A DNA stretch of 64,000 bases, from contig NZ_CP109434.1 of assembly GCF_036227105.1 (NCBI RefSeq), positions 3,290,001 to 3,354,000 on the forward strand, given 5' to 3'. The notes under the pieces were generated by a model, which was not told where the DNA came from, searched no databases, and saw only the letters and a program-made list of their open reading frames with translations. Shown here in pieces: positions 1-9,610 of the stretch. Made by a program: the position numbers and the translations under genes. The number at the start of each line of letters is the position of its first letter. The first letter of the stretch is position 1. The DNA comes from Amycolatopsis sp. NBC_01488 (GTDB lineage: Bacteria; Actinomycetota; Actinomycetes; Mycobacteriales; Pseudonocardiaceae).

Positions 1-159
1 ACCCTGCGCTGCTGGACCGCGGTCGTCGAAGGCGCGTTGCTGAGCTGGCTGCAGGAGCGCACGGTCCCGCGCGAATCCCTGGACACCTGGCTGGTGGACC
101 AGCTCACGGCGATGCTCGGCGCCACCGCCGCACACGAGCAGACCGGCACTTTCGCGTGA
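1..159 (+). CDS. C-terminal fragment of a TetR-like transcriptional regulator
   Basis: Frame 1 is open from the window edge to a TGA at 157-159, giving 52 residues. The visible part, with a WTAVVEGALLSWL stretch followed by an amphipathic segment, resembles the last helices of TetR-type ligand-binding domains. The DNA-binding half lies outside the window, so the family call rests on weak C-terminal resemblance only. The stop codon lies inside a strong hairpin shared with the convergent citrate synthase gene. Confidence 0.45.
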   Translation, partial: TLRCWTAVVEGALLSWLQERTVPRESLDTWLVDQLTAMLGATAAHEQTGTFA

Positions 160-178
160 AAGTGCCGGTCTGCTCGTG
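133..178. terminator. Bidirectional hairpin terminator
   Basis: A perfect 21-bp inverted repeat (133-153 and 158-178) with a 4-nt loop GCGT. It contains the stop codon of the upstream + strand gene and ends 2 bp before the stop of the convergent citrate synthase. There is no long T tract, as is common in GC-rich actinomycetes. Confidence 0.85.
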
Positions 179-180
179 GG

Positions 181-1329
181 TCAGTGCTTGGTGACCAGTT
201 CCCAGCCCTCGACCTCTTCCGGGGTCCGCGGGGCCGGGCCGATGTACTTGGCCGACGGCCGCACCAGGCGTCCGGTGCGCTTCTGCTCCAGGATGTGCGC
301 GGCCCAGCCGGCGGTGCGCGCCGAGCTGAACATCGCCGGCATCATGTGCGGCGGGACCTGGGCGAAGTCGAGGATGACCGCGGCCCAGAACTCGACGTTC
401 GTCTCGATCGGGTGGTCCGGGCGCCGCTCGCGCAGCTCCTTCAGCGCGGCCTGCTCCAGCGCGGCGGCCGCCTCGAAGCGGGACGCGCCGAGCTCCTGGC
501 AGGTGCGGCGCAGCACGCGCGCCCGGGGGTCCTCGGCCCGGTAGACGCGGTGGCCGAAGCCCATCAGGCGTTCCTTGCGGTCGAGGATGCCCTTGACCAG
601 GCCCGCCGGATCGCCGGAGCGCTCGACCTCTTCGATCATCGGCAGCACGCGCGCCGGGGCGCCGCCGTGCAGCGGGCCCGACATCGCGCCGATGGCGCCG
701 GACATGGCCGCCGCCACGTCGGCGCCGGTGGAGGCGATGACGCGGGCGGTGAAGGTCGACGCGTTGAGGCCGTGCTCGGCGGCCGACACCCAGTAGGCGT
801 CCAGCGCCTTGACGTGCGCCGGGTCGGGCTCGCCGCGCCAGCGGATCAGGAAGCGCTCGGTGATCGAGTGGGCCTCGTCGACGCGGGTCTGCGGGACAGC
901 GGGCTGGCCGATGCCACGCGCCGACTGCGCGACGTACGACAGCGCCATCACCGAGGCGCGGGCCAGCTGCTCACGGGCCTCTTCGTCGGTGATGTCGAGC
1001 AGCGGGCGGTAGCCCCAGATCGGCGCGAGCATGGCCAGCGCGGCCTGGACGTCCACCCGGACGTCGCCGGTGTGGACCGGCAGCGGGAACGGCTCGGCGG
1101 GCGGGAGGCCGTGGCCGAACCGGCCGTCCACGAGGAGGCCCCACACGTCACCGAAGGTCACCTTGCCGGCGAGGTCCTCGATGTCGACGCCGCGGTAGCG
1201 CAGCGCACCGCCGTCCCGGTCGGGTTCGGCGATCTCGGTGTGGAAGGCGACGACGCCCTCCAGACCCGGTCGGAAGCCGTCGTCGGGTTGGCCGGACGGC
1301 TGTGGCTTGCTGATCGTGGAGGTAGTCAC
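181..1329 (-). CDS. citA: Citrate synthase 2 (CitA-type)
   Basis: Condenses oxaloacetate and acetyl-CoA to citrate in the cytoplasm. The 382-residue protein carries citrate synthase landmarks: GVVAFHTEIAEPDRDGGALRYRGVDIE-type N-terminal substrate region, the GPLHGGAP catalytic histidine loop, MGFGHRVYRAEDPRAR with the second histidine, and a late ETNVEFWAA segment. The GTG at 1329 is preferred: an AAGG lies about 12 nt upstream, and the further upstream residues look like translated leader. It is clearly diverged from the larger citrate synthase at 22414-23730 and matches the CitA type of mycobacteria, which is often a second citrate/methylcitrate synthase. It is transcribed divergently from the urease operon and ends against a shared hairpin. 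Confidence 0.9.
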   Translation of the reverse strand: MTTSTISKPQPSGQPDDGFRPGLEGVVAFHTEIAEPDRDGGALRYRGVDIEDLAGKVTFGDVWGLLVDGRFGHGLPPAEPFPLPVHTGDVRVDVQAALAMLAPIWGYRPLLDITDEEAREQLARASVMALSYVAQSARGIGQPAVPQTRVDEAHSITERFLIRWRGEPDPAHVKALDAYWVSAAEHGLNASTFTARVIASTGADVAAAMSGAIGAMSGPLHGGAPARVLPMIEEVERSGDPAGLVKGILDRKERLMGFGHRVYRAEDPRARVLRRTCQELGASRFEAAAALEQAALKELRERRPDHPIETNVEFWAAVILDFAQVPPHMMPAMFSSARTAGWAAHILEQKRTGRLVRPSAKYIGPAPRTPEEVEGWELVTKH

Positions 1330-1550
1330 TGTTTCGCGAAACCTTTCGGTGCGCTTTCTTCCCCGGCTGGTCGCGCTGACGGGATACGCACGGAAAGCGC
1401 GCACCATCGCACGGATGGATAGACCTTGCTCCCTCGATCGCCGGGGGGCAATCGAAAGATGCGGTGGTTTCGGTCACGATTACGAGAACGATTCAGTCAC
1501 CGAAGCCGCGCGGCCGGAGAATTTCCGCCACGCAGTGTGACGAAACCCAG

Positions 1551-1566
1551 GTTAAAGGTATGTTTC
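1551..1566 (+). promoter_or_regulatory. Candidate GlnR box upstream of ureA
   Basis: GTTAA-n6-GTTTC at 1551-1566 reads on the other strand as GAAAC-n6-TTAAC. This resembles the actinobacterial GlnR half-site pair (GTnAC-n6-GaAAC) known upstream of urease genes. It lies about 40 bp before the ureA start. The rest of the 1330-1607 divergent intergenic region must hold the citA and ureA promoters, but I see no unambiguous -35/-10 pair there. Confidence 0.4.
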
Positions 1567-1607
1567 CGAACCAGGCGGAGCGCCGGTCCGGGTGATAGAC
1601 CTGAGCG

Positions 1608-1910
1608 ATGCACCTCAGCCCGCAGGAGCGCGACAAGCTGCTCGTCCACGTGGCGGCCGACGTCGCGCGGAAGCGGCTGGACCGCGGCGTCCGGCTGAAC
1701 TACCCCGAGGCCGTCGCGCTGATCACCGACCACGTCCTCGAAGGAGCCCGCGACGGCCGCACGGTCAGCGAGCTGGTGGCCAGCGGCCGGACCGTGCTCT
1801 CGCGGGCGCAGGTCCTCGACGGCGTGCCCGAAATGGTGGACTCGGTGCAGGTCGAGGCCACCTTCCCGGACGGCACCAAGCTCGTCACCGTGCACGACCC
1901 GATCGTGTGA
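1608..1910 (+). CDS. ureA: Urease gamma subunit
   Basis: The 100-residue structural subunit of nickel urease, which hydrolyses urea to ammonia and carbamate. It opens with [23 protein letters not shown] and contains the family-typical [10 protein letters not shown] and [27 protein letters not shown] segments, at the usual length of about 100 residues. It is the first gene of ureABCFGD and sits 27 bp before ureB. Separate ureA and ureB genes, rather than a fused UreAB, is the common bacterial arrangement. Confidence 0.97.
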   Translation: MHLSPQERDKLLVHVAADVARKRLDRGVRLNYPEAVALITDHVLEGARDGRTVSELVASGRTVLSRAQVLDGVPEMVDSVQVEATFPDGTKLVTVHDPIV

Positions 1911-1937
1911 CGCACCGCCACGTGAGAGAGGAGCCGG

Positions 1938-2243
1938 ATGCGTCCAGGCGAGATCATCCCCGGCGACGAGCCGGTCGAGCTGAACCCGGGCCGCGAGCGC
2001 GTCCGGCTGCTCGTGCGCAACCTCGGCGACCGGCCGGTGCAGGTCGGCTCGCACTACCACTTCGCCGCGGTGAACCCCGGCCTCGAATTCGACCGTGACG
2101 CCGCCCGCGGCCACCGCCTTGACGTCCCGGCCGGCACGTCGGTGCGCTTCGAACCCGGTGTCGAACGCGAAGTCGATCTTGTTCCGCTCGCCGGCGCGCG
2201 CCGGGTTCCGGGGCTCCGGTCCGAATTCTCGGGAGAGTTCTGA
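1938..2243 (+). CDS. ureB: Urease beta subunit
   Basis: The 101-residue structural beta subunit. It begins [20 protein letters not shown] and holds the [16 protein letters not shown] and [20 protein letters not shown] motifs. An AGAGAGGAG ribosome site lies just upstream of the ATG. The TGA at 2241-2243 directly abuts the ureC ATG at 2244, so translation is very probably coupled. Confidence 0.97.
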   Translation: MRPGEIIPGDEPVELNPGRERVRLLVRNLGDRPVQVGSHYHFAAVNPGLEFDRDAARGHRLDVPAGTSVRFEPGVEREVDLVPLAGARRVPGLRSEFSGEF

Positions 2244-3959
2244 ATGCCGCAGATCGACCGCGAGCGCTACGCCGAACTGTTCGGCCCGACCACCGGCGAC
2301 CGGATCCGGCTCGCCGACACCGACCTGCTGATCGAGGTCACCGAGGACCGTTCGATGGGGCCCGGCGGCAGCGGTGACGAAGTGCTCTTCGGCGGCGGCA
2401 AGGTCATCCGCGAGTCGATGGGCCAGGGGATGGCGACGCGCGCGGAGGGCGCGCCCGACCTGATCATCACCGGCGCTGTCATCCTCGACCACTGGGGCGT
2501 CGTCAAGGCCGACGTCGGCGTGCGCGACGGCCGGATCGTCGGCATCGGCAAGGCGGGCAACCCGGACACGATGGACGGCGTCGACCCGGCGCTGGTGATC
2601 GGCCCGTCGACGGAGGTACTGGCCGGCAACGGCAAGATCCTCACCGCCGGCGGCATCGACTGCCACGTCCACTTCATCTGCCCGCAGCTCGTCGACACCG
2701 CGCTGGCGGCGGGACTGACCACTTTGGTCGGTGGCGGCACCGGTCCCAACGAAGGCACGAAAGCCACCACCGTCACGCCGGGCGCGTGGAACCTCGGCCG
2801 GATGCTGTCCGCCATGGACGGTTACCCGGTCAACGTCCTGTTGCTGGGCAAGGGGAACACCGTCCGGCACGAAGCGCTGCGCGAGCAGCTGGCGGCGGGC
2901 GCCGGCGGCTTCAAGCTCCACGAGGACTGGGGTACCACCCCTGCTGCGATCGACGCCTGCCTGACCGTGGCCGACGAGTCCGGCGTCCAGGTCGCGATCC
3001 ACACGGACACGCTCAACGAAGCGGGCTTCCTGGAGTCCACTGTGGACGCCATCGGCGGCCGTTCGATCAACGCGTACCACACCGAAGGCGCCGGTGGCGG
3101 GCACGCCCCGGACATCATCGAGGTCGTCTCGCTGCCGAACATCCTGCCGTCCTCGACCAACCCGACCCGGCCGCACACGGCGAACACCCTCGACGAGCAC
3201 CTCGACATGCTGGTGGTCTGCCACCACCTCAACCCGTCGGTGCCCGAGGACCTCGCCTTCGCCGAGAGCCGGATCCGGCCGTCGACGATCGCCGCCGAGG
3301 ACGTCCTGCACGACCTGGGTGCCATTTCGATGATGAGCTCGGACTCGCAGGCGATGGGCCGGATCGGCGAGGTGATCATCCGGACCTGGCAGACGGCGCA
3401 CGTGATGAAACGCCGCCGCGGCGTCCTGCCCGGCGACGGTGCGGCCGACAACCTGCGTGCGCGTCGCTACGTCGCCAAGTACACGATCAACCCGGCCATC
3501 GCGCACGGCATGGAGACCGAGATCGGCTCGGTCGAGGTCGGCAAGCTCGCCGACCTGGTGCTGTGGGAGCCGAAGTTCTTCGGCGTCCGGCCGCACGTGG
3601 TCCTGAAGGGCGGCTTCCCGGCGTGGGCGGCGATGGGCGACGCCAACGCGTCCATCCCGACGCCACAGCCGGTCGTGGCGCGCCCGATGTTCGGTGCGAA
3701 CATCGGCGCCGCGCTGAGCCTGCACTTCGTCGCACCGTCCGCATTGGACAGTGGGCTGCGTGAGACGTTCGGCATCACGCGCCCGCTGGTCGCCGTGTCG
3801 AACACCCGCGCGCGGACCAAGGCGGACATGGTGCTCAACGACGCGACGCCGGACGTCCGCGTCGAGCCGGACAGCTTCGCGGTGCACGTCGACGGCGAGC
3901 TGATCGAGCCGCAGCCGGTGACCGAACTGCCGATGGCCCAACGGTACTTCCTGTTCTGA
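2244..3959 (+). CDS. ureC: Urease alpha (catalytic) subunit
   Basis: The 571-residue catalytic subunit that binds two nickel ions. Visible active-site motifs are the DCHVHF metal histidines, GFKLHEDWG with the lysine that becomes carbamylated, [11 protein letters not shown], the [12 protein letters not shown] metal segment, the VCHHLNP mobile-flap Cys-His, and [12 protein letters not shown] with the metal-binding aspartate. Length matches the family (about 570). Its stop overlaps the ureF start (ATGA at 3956-3962). All catalytic residues appear intact, so the enzyme should work if nickel is inserted. Confidence 0.98.
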   Translation: MPQIDRERYAELFGPTTGDRIRLADTDLLIEVTEDRSMGPGGSGDEVLFGGGKVIRESMGQGMATRAEGAPDLIITGAVILDHWGVVKADVGVRDGRIVGIGKAGNPDTMDGVDPALVIGPSTEVLAGNGKILTAGGIDCHVHFICPQLVDTALAAGLTTLVGGGTGPNEGTKATTVTPGAWNLGRMLSAMDGYPVNVLLLGKGNTVRHEALREQLAAGAGGFKLHEDWGTTPAAIDACLTVADESGVQVAIHTDTLNEAGFLESTVDAIGGRSINAYHTEGAGGGHAPDIIEVVSLPNILPSSTNPTRPHTANTLDEHLDMLVVCHHLNPSVPEDLAFAESRIRPSTIAAEDVLHDLGAISMMSSDSQAMGRIGEVIIRTWQTAHVMKRRRGVLPGDGAADNLRARRYVAKYTINPAIAHGMETEIGSVEVGKLADLVLWEPKFFGVRPHVVLKGGFPAWAAMGDANASIPTPQPVVARPMFGANIGAALSLHFVAPSALDSGLRETFGITRPLVAVSNTRARTKADMVLNDATPDVRVEPDSFAVHVDGELIEPQPVTELPMAQRYFLF

Positions 3960-4630
3960 TGGACCTTTCGGCGCTGATCCTCGCGGACTCCCGCTTCCCC
4001 GGCGGCGGGCACGTCCACAGTGGCGGGATGGAGGAAGTCGTATCCCGGCGGCTGGTGACGTCCGTCCGTGATCTGCCGGAGTTCCTTTCCGGGCGGTTGC
4101 GGACGGCGGGCTTCCTGGCGGCTGTTTTCGCGGCTGCCTCGGCACATGCGGCCCTCGCCAGCGGGAATTGGTCCCTCTTGGACAGTGAGCTGGATGCGCG
4201 CACTCCGTCGCTCGCGCAGCGTGAGGCGTCCCGGGCTCAGGGGCGCGGTACCGCTCGGGCCGGCCGGATCGCTTGGCCGTCTCCCGTTTTGGACGCGTTG
4301 CTGACCGAAACCCCGCGTCCCCACCACCCGATCGTGCTGGGCGCTTTGGTCGGCGTCGCCGGCGGCTCACCGTACGACGCCGCGATGGCGGTCGCGTACC
4401 TGGCGGTGAGCGGTCCGGCGAGCGCGGTCGTGCGGCTGCTGGGTCTGGATCCCTTCGCTGTCAACGCCGTTGTCGCGCGCCTGGACCTCGCTTCGGTTTG
4501 TTCGGAAGCGGCGGCCGTGGCGGGCGACGATCCGGCGTCATTGCCTTCGCCGGGTTCGCCGGCGTTGGATCTGTTCGCCGAGGCGCACGCCCGGCACCAC
4601 CAGGAAGAGGTGCGTCTCTTTGCCAGCTGA
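3959..4630 (+). CDS. ureF: Urease accessory protein UreF
   Basis: A 223-residue accessory GTPase-activating partner of UreG used in nickel insertion. The start [24 protein letters not shown] is a clear UreF signature, and the alanine-rich helical body and length fit the family. The ATG overlaps the ureC stop, and the last 11 bp overlap ureG. The order UreF-UreG-UreD without UreE is usual in actinobacteria. Confidence 0.95.
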   Translation: MDLSALILADSRFPGGGHVHSGGMEEVVSRRLVTSVRDLPEFLSGRLRTAGFLAAVFAAASAHAALASGNWSLLDSELDARTPSLAQREASRAQGRGTARAGRIAWPSPVLDALLTETPRPHHPIVLGALVGVAGGSPYDAAMAVAYLAVSGPASAVVRLLGLDPFAVNAVVARLDLASVCSEAAAVAGDDPASLPSPGSPALDLFAEAHARHHQEEVRLFAS

Positions 4631-5309
4631 AGGTCACGGACACGGTCACTTCCACGAGGTCAACTTCGACCCGACGGCCGCCGAACCCGACCACTACGAC
4701 CCGGCGCCGACGGCCGGCCGCGCGTACCGGATCGGCATCGGCGGCCCGGTGGGTTCGGGCAAGACGGCGCTGACCGCTGCCCTGTGCCGCGCCCTGGGCG
4801 ACGAGGTCGACCTCGCCGTCGTCACGAACGACATCTACACGACCGAGGACGCGGACTTCCTGCGTCGCGCGGGGGTGCTGGACCCGGCCCGGATCGAGGC
4901 GGTGCAGACGGGCGCGTGCCCGCACACCGCGATCCGCGACGACATCACCGCGAACCTGGACGCGGTCGAGCGCCTGGAGGAGAAGTTCCCGGGGCTGGAC
5001 CTGGTGATCATCGAAAGCGGCGGCGACAACCTGACGGCGGTGTTCAGCCGCGGGCTGGCCGACAGCCAGATCTTCGTGGTGGACGTGGCGGGTGGCGACA
5101 AGGTGCCGCGCAAGGGCGGCCCCGGCGTCACGACGGCGGACCTGCTGGTGATCAACAAGATCGACCTCGCGCACCTGGTGGGCGCGGACATGGCCGTGAT
5201 GACGTCGGACGCGCACCGGATGCGGGGCGAGCTGCCGGTCATCACCCAGTCCCTTGTGGACACTCCGGAGGCACCCGACGTCGCGGCCTGGGTCCGTTCC
5301 CTGCTGTGA
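4620..5309 (+). CDS. ureG: Urease accessory GTPase UreG
   Basis: A 229-residue SIMIBI GTPase that drives nickel delivery to urease. It shows the P-loop [15 protein letters not shown], the switch-like [13 protein letters not shown], the nickel-binding CPH in [11 protein letters not shown], and [13 protein letters not shown] histidine-rich N-terminus (GHGHGHFH) precedes the P-loop and may partly replace the missing metallochaperone UreE. I chose the TTG at 4620 because AGGAAGAGG lies 9 nt upstream and no ATG or GTG is in frame between the ureF end and the P-loop. Its stop overlaps the ureD GTG. Confidence 0.95.
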   Translation: MPAEGHGHGHFHEVNFDPTAAEPDHYDPAPTAGRAYRIGIGGPVGSGKTALTAALCRALGDEVDLAVVTNDIYTTEDADFLRRAGVLDPARIEAVQTGACPHTAIRDDITANLDAVERLEEKFPGLDLVIIESGGDNLTAVFSRGLADSQIFVVDVAGGDKVPRKGGPGVTTADLLVINKIDLAHLVGADMAVMTSDAHRMRGELPVITQSLVDTPEAPDVAAWVRSLL

Positions 5310-6010
5310 AGGCCCACGCCCGCTTGACGGCGTGCTTCGACGGCACGCGCACGGTGCTGCGCGAGCTGCGCTCGATGGCGCCGTTGACGTTGTTCCCCCG
5401 CCGCGGTCGCGGTTCGACGGCCGTGGTGCACCTGGTCAACTCGGCGACCACGCCCCTGGGTGGCGACGACCTGCTGCTTTCCGTCCACGTCGGCCCCGGC
5501 GCGTCCCTGCGCCTTTCCGGCGTGGCGGCGACGCTCGCGCTGCCCGGCCTGCACGGCGAGGGTTCGCTGTCCACGGTTTCGGTGGTGGTCGAGGCGGGCG
5601 GCTCGTTGGAGTACCTGCCGGAGCCGACGGTCATCACGTCCCGCGCCCAGCACACGGCGGTGTTCCGCGCGTCCCTGGCGACGGACGCGTACCTGCACAC
5701 GCGGGAGGTGCTGGTGCTGGGCCGGATTGGCGAACGCCCCGGCTCGCTCACGACGTCGTCGCAGGTCACCCGGGGTTCGGTGCCGGTCCTGCGGCAGACG
5801 CTGACGATCGGTGATTCCACTTTGGACGGAAGCTTGGCGGTGCTCGCGGGCCGCCGGGTGCTGGCGACGGACCTGGTGGTGGGCGGCCCGGATCTCCCGG
5901 CGGCCTCGGGCGAGTGGTGGTCGCGCACGCCCCTCGCCGCGGGGGGCACCCTGACGACTTCCGTCGCGGCGGACGCGGTCACGGCGTTGAAGGGGCTGGC
6001 GGAGAGCTGA
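5306..6010 (+). CDS. ureD: Urease accessory protein UreD
   Basis: A 234-residue UreD/UreH scaffold of the UreD-F-G nickel-insertion complex. It begins at a GTG that overlaps the ureG TGA (GTGA at 5306-5309). Family features include [31 protein letters not shown] and the [15 protein letters not shown] segment. It is shorter than proteobacterial UreD (about 270) but typical for actinomycetes. It is the last gene of the urease operon and is followed by a hairpin. Confidence 0.93.
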   Translation: MKAHARLTACFDGTRTVLRELRSMAPLTLFPRRGRGSTAVVHLVNSATTPLGGDDLLLSVHVGPGASLRLSGVAATLALPGLHGEGSLSTVSVVVEAGGSLEYLPEPTVITSRAQHTAVFRASLATDAYLHTREVLVLGRIGERPGSLTTSSQVTRGSVPVLRQTLTIGDSTLDGSLAVLAGRRVLATDLVVGGPDLPAASGEWWSRTPLAAGGTLTTSVAADAVTALKGLAES

Positions 6011-6016
6011 CCCCGC

Positions 6017-6051
6017 TCGCCGGAGAAGACCCCCTGCGCCTTCTCCGGCGA
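6017..6051 (+). terminator. Terminator of the urease operon
   Basis: A perfect 12-bp inverted repeat TCGCCGGAGAAG / CTTCTCCGGCGA (6017-6028 and 6040-6051) starts 6 bp after the ureD stop. It lies well upstream of the next gene. Confidence 0.7.
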
Positions 6052-6130
6052 ACAACCATTGGTAATTGCGATTTTCACAAAGTAGTCATCCGGGTAGGAT
6101 CTGGCATCCCTCGGAAGGAGGAGCGAACCG

Positions 6131-6841
6131 GTGGCTCGCACGTACGGCGGCGTCGCGCCCGAGCAGCGCCGCGCCGACCGCCGGCAGCGGCTGCTCGTGG
6201 CCGGCCTCGAGCTGTTCACCTCCACCGGTTTCCGGCACACGAAGATCACCGAGGTGTGTGCCCGCGCCGGCGTGTCGACGCGCAACTTCTACGAGGAGTT
6301 CAGCGGCAAGGAGGACGTGCTCCGCACCCTCCACGACCAGATCAACAGCCTGGCGCTCGCGCACGTGACCGCGGAGCTCGACAAGGTCGCCGACGCCGAC
6401 GCGCTCACCCGCATCTCGACGCTGCTGGACGTCTTCATCGCGACGGTCACCGCGGATCCCCGGATGCCGCGCCTCACCTACGTCGAAGCGGTCGGCGTCA
6501 GCGCCGAACTGGAGGCGCAGCACCAGGTGTGGGTCGATCGCTGGGCGAACTTCATCGCCGCCGAGGCGAGCCGCGCCGCGGAGCACGGCGTCTTGCCGGT
6601 GCGGGACTACCGGCTGACGGCGATCGCCCTGGTCGGCGCGGGTACCGGGCTGCTGCGCGAATGGCAGGCGCACGACCCGCCACTGCCGGTCGAAGAGGTG
6701 GGCGCCGAATTCCGCGCGATGATGCTGGCGGCCATCACGCGACCGGAAAAGATCTTGGAACTGCCCGGCAACCCCGGCGGCCCTTCCGGCGTGGAAGAGT
6801 CGAGCCGGGCGGGGGCACAGGGGGGAGCCCGGCGAACGTGA
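6131..6841 (+). CDS. TetR/AcrR-family regulator
   Basis: A 236-residue repressor-type protein. The N-terminal helix-turn-helix covers about residues 15-60 (RRQRLLVAGLELF, then TKITEVCARAGVSTRNFYEEFSGKEDVL), and the rest is a helical ligand-binding domain. The GTG start has a very strong GGAAGGAGGAG ribosome site. It lies between the urease operon and a permease gene that converges on it. No clear palindrome is seen in its own promoter, so the target is not evident; the neighbouring permease or urease genes are possibilities. Confidence 0.88.
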   Translation: MARTYGGVAPEQRRADRRQRLLVAGLELFTSTGFRHTKITEVCARAGVSTRNFYEEFSGKEDVLRTLHDQINSLALAHVTAELDKVADADALTRISTLLDVFIATVTADPRMPRLTYVEAVGVSAELEAQHQVWVDRWANFIAAEASRAAEHGVLPVRDYRLTAIALVGAGTGLLREWQAHDPPLPVEEVGAEFRAMMLAAITRPEKILELPGNPGGPSGVEESSRAGAQGGARRT

Positions 6842-6884
6842 GGGCCTCCTCGCCGTCAGCGGACGCCGTCGAGGAGGCCCTCAC
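6838..6884. terminator. Bidirectional terminator between TetR and permease genes
   Basis: Inverted repeat GTGAGGGCCTCCTCG / CGAGGAGGCCCTCAC (6838-6852 and 6870-6884), 15 bp and perfect. It overlaps the TetR stop codon and ends 6 bp from the convergent permease stop. Confidence 0.8.
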
Positions 6885-6889
6885 GGACC

Positions 6890-8557
6890 TCATCCCTGCC
6901 GCGGCGTCGGCAGACCCAGCGAAACCGGGCCGGTCGTCTGGCACATGTCGTGGCAGCTGTTGTCGAGCGTGCAGCACAGCGAGCAGATCGGGCCGTCCTG
7001 CTTCGCGCAGTCGGCGACGTCCGGCAGCTCGTACGGGTCGCCGCAGACCGAGCAGGTGTGCGTCGCCCGCAGGTCGGCCTCCGGGGTGAGGACGGTGTTC
7101 TCCCGTGCCAGGTAGTACTTCCCGCGGGTCGCGACGGCGAGCGTCGGGACCAGTGCCACGGCGATGACCAGCGCGAGCAGCGGGCTGAACGCCGCCAGGA
7201 ACGGACCGAACGCGCCGAAGTAGGCCACGATCGACACCGCCGACGCGACGACCATCGAGCCGAACCCGACCGGGTTGATCTTGTGCAGGTAGGCCCGCTT
7301 GAACTCGATGTGGCGCGGCGAGAGCCCGAGCGGCTTCGCGATCACCAGATCGGCGCACACCGCGCCGATCCACGCGATCGCGACGTTCGAGTAGAAGCCC
7401 AGGATCTTGTTGAGGAAGCCGAACGCGCCGAACTCCATCAGCGCGAGCGCGATCCCGCAGTTCACCAGCACGTACCAGACGCGGCCGGGGTGCTTGTGCA
7501 GCACGCGGGAGAAGAAGTTCGCGAACGACAACGACCCCGAGTACGCGTTCGTCGTGTTGATCTTGATCTGCGAGACGACGACGAACAGCGCGGCGAATGT
7601 CAGCGCCACCGGGCCGAGCGCGGGCTTCACCGCTTCGAGGTACGGCGCGATCGGTTCGAGCGCGTGCGTCTTCCCGACGACGCCGAGCGCGAGGAACGCC
7701 AGCAGCGCGCCCCCGATCTGCTTCGCAGCGCCCAGGATCACCCAGCCGGGTCCGGCGGCGAGCACCGCGGCCCACCACGACCGCTTGTTCTCCGCCGTCT
7801 TCTCGGGCATGAACCGCAGGTAGTCGGCCTGCTCGCCGATCTGCCCGATCAGCGACAGCGCGACGCCCATGCCGAGGCCGAACCCGATCGCGGAGAACCC
7901 GGAGCCGGCGCCCTCGGTACCGCCGAAGTGCGCGAACTCGGCGAACTTGCCGGGCTCGCGGACCAGCACGACGACGAACGGCAGCACCAGGCCGGCGATC
8001 CACAGCGGCTGCGTCCAGGTCTGCATCTTCGCCACCGCGCCCATGCCGTAGAGCGCGAACGGCAGCACGATCAGCGTCGCCAGCAGGTAGCCGATCGGCA
8101 GCGGGATGCCGAGGGCCAGCTGGAAGGCCTGGCCCATGATCGAGCCTTCGAGCGAGAAGAAGATGACGGTGAAGCTCGCGTACACGAGCGACGTCAGCGT
8201 CGACCCGAAGTAGCCGAAGCCGGCTCCGCGGGTCAGCAGGTCCATGTCCACTCCGGACTTCGCGCAAGCGGCCGCGATGGGCACGCCGGTCACGAAGATG
8301 ACGACGGCCGCGGCGAGGATCGCGAGGACCCCGGACGTGAAGCCGTAGGAGAGGACGATGCTGGCCCCGATCGCGAAGTCGGCGAGGTAGGCGATGCCGC
8401 CCAGCGCCGTCGTCGCGACCACGAACGGTGACCATTTCCGGAACGAATGGGCGGCGAAGCGCAGTGAGTAGTCCTCGCGGTTTTCGTTCGCCGCGAGCGG
8501 GGCGTACCGGCGTTTCGGGGGAGCGGTTTCTTCCGCGTTGGACAGGGTGTCGGTCAT
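6890..8557 (-). CDS. NCS1-family purine/cytosine-type permease with Cys-rich C-terminus
   Basis: A 555-residue membrane transporter with about 12 hydrophobic helices between residues 45 and 460, resembling nucleobase:cation symporters (codB/purine-cytosine permease type). The ATG at 8557 has GGAGGC just upstream. After the last helix comes a soluble tail of about 60 residues with nine cysteines (CSVC, then C, then CSLCC, C and C), which looks like a metal-binding or redox knuckle. Such a tail is absent from standard CodB. The substrate is not determinable from sequence; nearness to urease makes a nitrogenous compound plausible, by inference only. Confidence 0.85.
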   Translation of the reverse strand: MTDTLSNAEETAPPKRRYAPLAANENREDYSLRFAAHSFRKWSPFVVATTALGGIAYLADFAIGASIVLSYGFTSGVLAILAAAVVIFVTGVPIAAACAKSGVDMDLLTRGAGFGYFGSTLTSLVYASFTVIFFSLEGSIMGQAFQLALGIPLPIGYLLATLIVLPFALYGMGAVAKMQTWTQPLWIAGLVLPFVVVLVREPGKFAEFAHFGGTEGAGSGFSAIGFGLGMGVALSLIGQIGEQADYLRFMPEKTAENKRSWWAAVLAAGPGWVILGAAKQIGGALLAFLALGVVGKTHALEPIAPYLEAVKPALGPVALTFAALFVVVSQIKINTTNAYSGSLSFANFFSRVLHKHPGRVWYVLVNCGIALALMEFGAFGFLNKILGFYSNVAIAWIGAVCADLVIAKPLGLSPRHIEFKRAYLHKINPVGFGSMVVASAVSIVAYFGAFGPFLAAFSPLLALVIAVALVPTLAVATRGKYYLARENTVLTPEADLRATHTCSVCGDPYELPDVADCAKQDGPICSLCCTLDNSCHDMCQTTGPVSLGLPTPRQG

Positions 8558-8773
8558 GCCTGCCTCCGGGTGGTGGGGAACGCGCCGAAGGTAGAGCCGA
8601 GCTGTATCGATCCTGGTCCGGCGGGTAACGCACGGGTTACGGCTTGTTGTCCTGCGGTTACGGCCCGGGGTGGCGGGTGTCACCGTTCAGTGGGTTCCGC
8701 CGCAGCTCGGAAGGCCCTAACGTGCCTAGAGCCGAAGTCGACTGATGCCCCGACCGGGCGTGGAGGTTTGGCG

Positions 8774-9451
8774 ATGATGCCGGAGATCGAAGATCAGGTG
8801 GAAGACGCCGTGGTTCGCCTGCCCGGAATGCGCGTGGCGTACGACGGTGCCGCGTTCGACGAATCCGCGCTGGCGGCCACCTGGACCGATCAGCTGCAGG
8901 GCTGGCTGAACCAGGCCGTCGCCGCCGGGATCGCCGAACCGAACGCGATGGTGCTGGCGACAGCGGACGCGGAAGGCAGGCCGTCGTCCCGCACGGTGCT
9001 GTGCAAGGGCCTCGACGAGCGCGGCGTGGTGTTCTACACGAACTACACGTCGGCGAAGAGCCACGACCTGACCGCGACGAGGTACGCGTCGGTGACGTTC
9101 CCCTGGTACGCGCTGCACCGCCAGGTCCACGTCCGCGGCGAGGTCGAGAAGGTCGGCGTCAAGGAGACGGCGGAGTACTGGGCCCAGCGTCCCCGCGGTT
9201 CCCAGCTGGGTGCGTGGGCATCGCCGCAGTCGCGGGTGGTCGACGGGCGCCGCGCTTTGGACAACGCCTTGAACGGCATCGAGCGCCGGTTCGCGGACGT
9301 CGAGCAGATCCCCGCCCCGCCGCACTGGGGTGGGTGGCGGATCCGGCCTGACCTGGTCGAGTTCTGGCAGGGGCGGGAGGACCGGATGCACGACCGGCTG
9401 CGGTTCGTGCGCAATGACGACGGCTGGAACATCGAGCGCGTGGCACCCTGA
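8774..9451 (+). CDS. pdxH: Pyridoxamine 5'-phosphate oxidase
   Basis: An FMN enzyme converting pyridoxamine- or pyridoxine-5'-phosphate to PLP. The 225-residue protein has family motifs: AMVLATADAEGRPSSRTVLCKG (FMN site), VFYTNYTSAKSHDL, PWYALHRQVHVRGEVEKV, the RPRGSQLGAWASPQS segment, and the C-terminal EFWQGREDRMHDRL. Two adjacent ATG codons (8774, 8777) lie 7 and 10 nt after GGAGG; I took the first. It is monocistronic with a terminator behind it. Confidence 0.95.
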   Translation: MMPEIEDQVEDAVVRLPGMRVAYDGAAFDESALAATWTDQLQGWLNQAVAAGIAEPNAMVLATADAEGRPSSRTVLCKGLDERGVVFYTNYTSAKSHDLTATRYASVTFPWYALHRQVHVRGEVEKVGVKETAEYWAQRPRGSQLGAWASPQSRVVDGRRALDNALNGIERRFADVEQIPAPPHWGGWRIRPDLVEFWQGREDRMHDRLRFVRNDDGWNIERVAP

Positions 9452-9471
9452 GTCCGGCTTCGTGCACAGCC

Positions 9472-9503
9472 CGGCCGTGATGTGGACAACCACGTCACGG
9501 CCG
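9472..9503 (+). terminator. Terminator after pdxH
   Basis: A 14-bp stem with one G-U pair (9472-9485 and 9490-9503) and a 4-nt loop, followed after a few bases by CTTTTCC, the only short T run seen behind a hairpin in this window. Confidence 0.75.
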
Positions 9504-9610
9504 CGGCTTTTCCGGCTTTCTGTCGGGCGGTGCCGATACGCTGGAAGCGGGGCCGCCCCCCAGGGAGGGCGGGGGCTGCCGGGCGACGGAAATCACGCGA
9601 CCCGAGATAG

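Noticed and set aside
184..1422. 412-codon + strand frame opposite citA
   Set aside because: An antisense shadow of citrate synthase with no recognisable domain and no ribosome site.
1497..4370. Very long minus-strand open frame (957 codons) opposite the urease genes
   Set aside because: It is antisense to ureA, ureB, ureC and part of ureF, has Arg/Asp/Val/His-biased nonsense composition, and arises from GC-rich codon bias; the urease genes are unambiguous.
6735..8633. 632-codon frame overlapping the NCS1 permease on the same strand
   Set aside because: Arg-rich out-of-frame translation; the transporter frame has proper membrane helices and start signals.
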